From assembly GCA_039028155.1 (NCBI GenBank), contig JBCCIS010000003.1, forward strand, positions 107,808 through 171,807: a stretch of 64,000 nt of DNA. Reading direction: 5' to 3'. Each line of letters begins with the position of its first letter. The first letter of the stretch is position 1. Below the pieces are notes generated by a model. That model had not been told where the DNA came from and searched no databases. It saw nothing but the letters and a program-made list of their open reading frames with translations. The DNA comes from Pseudomonadota bacterium (GTDB taxonomy: Bacteria > Pseudomonadota > Alphaproteobacteria > SP197). This document shows, in pieces, positions 60,713 to 64,000 of the stretch. The translations under genes and the position numbers were made by a program.

Positions 60713-61600
60713 GTGTTTTCCCATCTTCCAACCCACGTAAAAGGCTTGTTGATCACCGGCTTCGGCGTCCTCGTCATGACGCCGGACGGCCTCCTGGTCC
60801 GTCTGGTTGATGCCGACGAATGGACCCTGCTCTTCTGGCGCGGCCTGTTGTCGGGCATCGGCATGGCGATCGGCCTGACGCTGATCTACCGCGGCAAGAC
60901 CTGGGCATTGATACGTAAGATCGGTTGGGCGGGCCTCATCACCGGCATCATCTTCGGCATCGGCACGTGTGCTTTCATCATGGGCATCACCCACACGTCG
61001 GTCGCCAACACGCTGTTTATCGTCAGCACGTCGCCGCTGTTCGCCGCCGTCTTCGCCTGGCTGGTGCTGCGCGAGCCGGTTGCGCTGCGCACCTGGCTGG
61101 CGATCGCGATAACGATCCTGGGCATTGGTGTCATCGTCTCCGGCGGTCTGGACTGGGGATCGATGATCGGCAACCTCGCCGCGCTCGCCGCCGCCATGAC
61201 GTTGGCGGTCAACCTATGCACCATGCGCCATTACCAGAACCGCAACATGGTGCCGGCCATGGGCATTGGCGGGTTTGTCGCCGCGCTGATCGCGTTGCCG
61301 CTCGCCGCGCCGCTTTCGGTCAGCCAGGGCGATGTCGGCGTGCTCGCGCTCATGGGCCTCGTCATGGTCCCGCTGTCGTTCGGCCTGCTCTTCGTCGGTC
61401 CGCGTTACCTGCCGGCACCGGAGGTCGGCCTCATGATGCTGCTGGAGGCGGTGCTCGGCCCGTTCTGGGTGTGGTGGGCGCTGGGCGAGAACCCGGGCAC
61501 GGCGGCAATCGTCGGCGGCGCCATCGTGCTGGCGGCGCTGGCGATGAACGCATGGCTGGCGCTGCGCGAGGAACGCCGGCAAACGCGACCATCCCCATGA
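60713..61600 (+). CDS. EamA-family (DMT) transporter
   Basis: 295 residues if started at GTG 60713, which suits the usual family length; the frame extends to 60539 but the added residues are not membrane-like. Ten hydrophobic segments form two EamA repeats (LLITGFGVLVMTPDGLLVRLVDADEW ... and TLAVNLCTMRHYQNRNMVPAMGIGGFVAALIALPLA ...). DMT transporters move amino acids, nucleotides or other metabolites, often outward. The substrate is unknown. The start is uncertain because no strong ribosome site was seen. Confidence 0.85.
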   Translation: MFSHLPTHVKGLLITGFGVLVMTPDGLLVRLVDADEWTLLFWRGLLSGIGMAIGLTLIYRGKTWALIRKIGWAGLITGIIFGIGTCAFIMGITHTSVANTLFIVSTSPLFAAVFAWLVLREPVALRTWLAIAITILGIGVIVSGGLDWGSMIGNLAALAAAMTLAVNLCTMRHYQNRNMVPAMGIGGFVAALIALPLAAPLSVSQGDVGVLALMGLVMVPLSFGLLFVGPRYLPAPEVGLMMLLEAVLGPFWVWWALGENPGTAAIVGGAIVLAALAMNAWLALREERRQTRPSP

Positions 61601-61682
61601 AAATGGAAGGCCGGTCAGAGAACCGCCACACTTGGCTTGCTCTATGGTTTCGTCGGATCGTTATGTGACCGCGGGGATCACC

Positions 61683-62378
61683 ATGCTTCACAGTTACCGT
61701 CTTGCGCGCCGGGCGCTCGTCGCCGGGCTTGCCGTGCTCTTGATGGGTGCCATGGCGCCCGTTTCGGCCGAACAGGTTTCCGGCACCTTCGAAAGCGGCG
61801 TCGACCGCCCGGGCGGCGATTACCGCACGCTTGATCTGGGCAGCGCGGAAGCGACCGCCTGTTTCAGCGCCTGCGCCAAGGACGACCAGTGTCTGGCCTG
61901 GACCTACAGCGAGCCCGGCGTTCTCGGCGAAACCGCACAGTGCACGCTAAAGAACGAGGTGAACGCCGGCATGGCCGATCCGTGCTGCACGTCGGGCGTC
62001 ATGGCGCGCGCCGGTATCGATCCTGACACGGTCGTGCCCGCCGCCAATCAGAGCGGCGAGCCCCACCCATGGGACAACGTGCGGGCCGACGGACGCTGGT
62101 GCGCCGACGACCTGATCGCCGCCGGCCACAAGCCGCTCTTCGTTAAGACCGGCGCCGGCATCGACAACACCTATGTGTTCACCGATCCCTTGATGAGCGG
62201 CTATGTCGCGATCACCGGCTGCAATCAGGTGCCGTGGAATTGGATCGCCTTTCACCAGGCATGGGTCGAACGGGACCTCACCTACCCCTCCGCCGAGGAG
62301 GACCCGATCTACTCGAAAAAGATCGTCTACGAGCATCTGGAAACCGGCAATCAGGTCACCATCGCCTACTTTCGTTAA
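61683..62378 (+). CDS. Secreted PAN/apple-like domain protein
   Basis: 231 residues from ATG 61683, with GGGGAT upstream. A Sec signal (ending APVSAEQ) leads into a PAN-type pattern: DYRTLDLGSAEATACFSACAKDDQCLAWTYSEPG, then AQCTLKNEVNAGMADPCCTSG. The C-terminal half has Trp-rich segments of unknown fold (WCADDLIAAGHKPLFV; CNQVPWNWIAFHQAWV). PAN domains bind proteins or sugars at the cell surface. It is monocistronic. Confidence 0.8.
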   Translation: MLHSYRLARRALVAGLAVLLMGAMAPVSAEQVSGTFESGVDRPGGDYRTLDLGSAEATACFSACAKDDQCLAWTYSEPGVLGETAQCTLKNEVNAGMADPCCTSGVMARAGIDPDTVVPAANQSGEPHPWDNVRADGRWCADDLIAAGHKPLFVKTGAGIDNTYVFTDPLMSGYVAITGCNQVPWNWIAFHQAWVERDLTYPSAEEDPIYSKKIVYEHLETGNQVTIAYFR

Positions 62379-62393
62379 CCATTGTCCCTTTGG

Positions 62394-62412
62394 AGTCCGG
62401 CGTTTACGGACT
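62394..62412 (+). terminator. Small hairpin after the PAN-like gene
   Basis: AGTCCG (62394-62399), a seven-base loop and CGGACT (62407-62412) lie 15 bases after the stop. It is weak but well placed. Confidence 0.4.
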
Positions 62413-62613
62413 GTTAAGACTTGGATCGGCCGGCTCTAAGCGTCTGAATCCACATCATTTCGTTCGCTCATATCGTGGCTGACCAACATTATGATCAGTC
62501 ATCCAAAACGCGAAAGGTCTGCATCCCGCCATGATCTGAGAAACTTCGGCCATGAGCAGCGCCGTCTAGCCCTTCTGCTTAGATCTACCTCGTCCGATTG
62601 GAGGGGCAACACC

Positions 62614-63006
62614 ATGGAACCGACGACCTGCACATACGTTATTGGTAGAGATCAGAGCGCCCGCGAAAAGCTTCACCGTTCATTCGAGGCGACCGGCCTC
62701 GGCGCGGCCTGGCAGGCCGACAGCCTGCATTCCCTGATGCCGCCTCACGTCTGTTATCCCGAACCCAACATCGTCCTGGTCGACATCACGCACATGGCCG
62801 GTGATCTCAGGACCCAGTTGGTCGAGATTCAGAAGGAATACCCGGGCGCGACGTTCCTTTTGATGAGCGAAAAGGTCACCTCGGCCCTGCTTATGGAATA
62901 CCTGCCGATCGGCATCGGTGGCGTGCTGCCGCTGGATATCGACCCGCAGATGCTGCGTTATTCGCTGGAATTGCTGCTCGACGACACGCTGATGGCGATG
63001 AACTGA
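62614..63006 (+). CDS. Stand-alone receiver-like protein (degenerate response regulator)
   Basis: 130 residues from ATG 62614 with GGAGGGG upstream; the frame extends to 62491. The sequence reads like a CheY-type receiver: YVIGRDQSAREKLHRSFEATGL, NIVLVDITHM (Asp of the phosphoacceptor strand), GATFLLMSEKVTSALLMEYLPIGIGGVLPLDIDPQML. No second acidic pair is obvious at the start and there is no output domain, so it may be a single-domain or pseudo-receiver. No histidine kinase gene is adjacent. Confidence 0.6.
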   Translation: MEPTTCTYVIGRDQSAREKLHRSFEATGLGAAWQADSLHSLMPPHVCYPEPNIVLVDITHMAGDLRTQLVEIQKEYPGATFLLMSEKVTSALLMEYLPIGIGGVLPLDIDPQMLRYSLELLLDDTLMAMN

Positions 63007-63047
63007 CTGGCCCGTCCGTCAGATCCCGTTATCCAAGCGATCGGACC

Positions 63048-63085
63048 AAAAAAACTGCCCGGCCCCCAGGGATGGGGCCGGGCAG
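63048..63085 (-). terminator. Strong intrinsic terminator facing left with no gene upstream
   Basis: CTGCCCGGCCCC (63055-63066) and GGGGCCGGGCAG (63074-63085) form a perfect 12-bp stem with a 7-base loop. On the minus strand it is followed by seven T (63054-63048). No minus-strand gene ends here, so it implies an unannotated leftward RNA. Confidence 0.7.
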
Positions 63086-63195
63086 GAAGTCCGTTCCGGA
63101 GTCGTTTGCCAAATCGATACAGCGTTGGCGAACCACCATATAGGGTACGCCTGCTGCCCAATCATCCCCCATGTTGATATCAAGCTGTTGTTTTC

Positions 63196-63204
63196 TGTGG
63201 ATAA
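63196..63204 (-). other. Perfect DnaA-box sequence
   Basis: TTATCCACA on the minus strand matches the DnaA box consensus exactly. A single copy without clustering does not make an origin; it may be chance or a regulatory site. Confidence 0.35.
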
Positions 63205-63314
63205 ATGCGGCTTTCCCCTCATCCGCGGCGGACGTTGCGCTGACGCTCGTCTGATCCGGTCCGCGTGGCATCGCCGTTACCGCCGCACGCTCTGCCGCGA
63301 CACCACCTGACACC

Positions 63315-63380
63315 TAGAGCGGTTCCTGTTTTCTGATCGGATGGCTTCGCGATTCCGTCAAGGCGGGAGAATCTGCTCTA
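63315..63380 (+). repeat. Palindromic repeat element, copy C
   Basis: TAGAGCGGTTC at the left and GAATCTGCTCTA at the right are the family's ends; TAGAGC/GCTCTA pair at the tips. Inside, TGA-CGGA and TCCG-TCA pair around one bulged base. It precedes the last gene by about 45 bases. Confidence 0.6.
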
Positions 63381-63423
63381 CTTAGCGACAATGAGCGGAC
63401 TCACGTGTCTAGGGGGATTTCCG

Positions 63424-64000
63424 ATGCCATCCGACCACGACACCCAGCGCAGCCTTATCGTCTTTATCCACGGTCTCAACGACTACGACCGCGACCGCAA
63501 CCTCGAACAGTTCACCGCGGGCCTTCAAGGCTTCATGACCGATCACAACATTGGCTTCGAGGCCGAACTGGACGCCGCGGACGACAGCGGCCTGCCAACC
63601 CGGTTTATCGGCACGGGCGACGGCCGCGTTATCGACGTCGATCTTGTTTTCTGGGGCGATCTGCGCCGCAGCTTTTCCGCCATGTCGTCAATGCAGAAGC
63701 TGAAGCACGGCGCCTCGATGTTGCTGTTCTGGATCGTCAGCCCGCTGTGGGGCCAGTTGCTCAGGACGGCACAGTCGCGCCTGCTGGCCGGCATGGTTTT
63801 TACCCTGGTCGTGTTCGGCCTCTGGTACTTTTCGACCCTAATCACGGTGGCCGCGACCCCGGATCAGTTGCCCGACTTCCTGCAGGAGCCCGCCCGCGGC
63901 TTTGCCGACGCCGTTCAGTCGGCGTGGATCTGGGTTGTCGCGCTCGTCGTGCTGCAGATCATCCCCGCCAACCAGATGATGGATGTCGCCTATTCGGTGC
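63424..64000 (+). CDS. Membrane-associated alpha/beta-hydrolase-like protein, 5' part
   Basis: The frame is open from ATG 63424 (GGGGGA upstream) to the window end, 192 codons. The start SLIVFIHGLNDYDRDR resembles the first strand and oxyanion HG of an alpha/beta hydrolase. It is followed by an acidic stretch and two hydrophobic segments (about residues 115-145 and 170-190). Because the nucleophile region lies outside the window, the hydrolase call is tentative. Confidence 0.5.
   Translation, partial: MPSDHDTQRSLIVFIHGLNDYDRDRNLEQFTAGLQGFMTDHNIGFEAELDAADDSGLPTRFIGTGDGRVIDVDLVFWGDLRRSFSAMSSMQKLKHGASMLLFWIVSPLWGQLLRTAQSRLLAGMVFTLVVFGLWYFSTLITVAATPDQLPDFLQEPARGFADAVQSAWIWVVALVVLQIIPANQMMDVAYSV

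Larger units (their letters stand above)
63007..63423. other. Intergenic region: leftward terminator, DnaA box, repeat copy C
   Basis: These 417 bases hold a strong terminator facing left (63048-63085), a perfect DnaA box TGTGGATAA (63196-63204) and repeat copy C. No coding frame is convincing; the minus-strand frame of 94 codons runs through the terminator stem. Confidence 0.5.

Noticed and set aside
63196..63204. Replication origin suggested by a perfect DnaA box
   Set aside because: A single box without clustering, an AT-rich unwinding region or origin-linked genes nearby.
63029..63313. A 94-codon minus-strand frame
   Set aside because: Its last third is the stem of an intrinsic terminator, and no ribosome site supports its start.

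Overview
The window is a high-G+C, densely coded stretch of chromosome from an alphaproteobacterium, probably marine or halotolerant. The assignment rests on several independent signals. There is a C4-type 5-aminolevulinate synthase (hemA) and a SAM-II riboswitch in front of metZ. A ROSE-like RNA thermometer and a heat-shock promoter precede an hsp20 gene, and an Irr-type iron control element lies upstream of bacterioferritin. A rhizobial-type glutamine synthetase II is present, as is a close relative of the DMSP demethylase DmdA. No phage, plasmid, IS element, CRISPR array, rRNA or tRNA gene was seen.

Layout. 1-7.4 kb: start of a phytanoyl-CoA dioxygenase-like gene (cut by the window edge), an RND efflux pair, a methylisocitrate lyase-type gene and dmdA. 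7.6-14 kb: an orphan lipoprotein, an ArsR/SRPBCC operon with a palindromic operator, two SnoaL-like proteins, an MttB-family methyltransferase and a GNAT. 14-24 kb: class II aldolase, MHS-type transporter, methyltransferase, flippase, dinB, fasciclin protein, hydrolase-OsmC fusion, and a translationally coupled dehydrogenase/homocysteine methyltransferase-like pair. 24-29.6 kb: hemA, hemerythrin, dppA, metZ with its riboswitch, marC. 29.8-37 kb: LysE-type exporter, cyclopropane fatty acid synthase and three tandem paralogous DHA2 transporters. 37-41.8 kb: hsp20, rhodanese, and an SDR/SDR/hydroxyacid dehydrogenase/FMN-protein run. 42-45 kb: glutamine synthetase II followed by an animal-type glutaminase with ankyrin repeats. 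45-53 kb: esterase, FUSC transporter, a dimethylglycine/sarcosine dehydrogenase-like enzyme and a divergent choline dehydrogenase-like enzyme. 53-59 kb: bfr, bfd, ectoine-degradation genes doeB-doeA, nitroreductase, an unknown protein and a peroxiredoxin. 59-64 kb: cysteine hydrolase, TauD-like dioxygenase, EamA transporter, a secreted PAN-like protein, a lone receiver-like protein and the start of a membrane-anchored hydrolase-like gene.

Two themes recur. First, catabolism of osmolytes: DMSP (dmdA), methylated amines or betaines (MttB family, dimethylglycine dehydrogenase-like), choline (GMC oxidase) and ectoine (doeBA), with nitrogen handling by GSII and glutaminase. Second, iron and oxidative stress: bfr, bfd, the nitroreductase and the unknown protein/peroxiredoxin pair share an upstream motif, TTGCAATT-N7-ATTCTCA, that looks like an overlapping Fur-type operator.

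A family of about 60-80 bp palindromic elements with conserved TAGAGCRGATC / GTGAATYYGCTC ends lies between genes, and in two copies supplies the upstream gene's TAG stop codon. Many genes appear to start at TTG or GTG behind strong Shine-Dalgarno sequences, so conventional longest-ORF starts are often wrong here.
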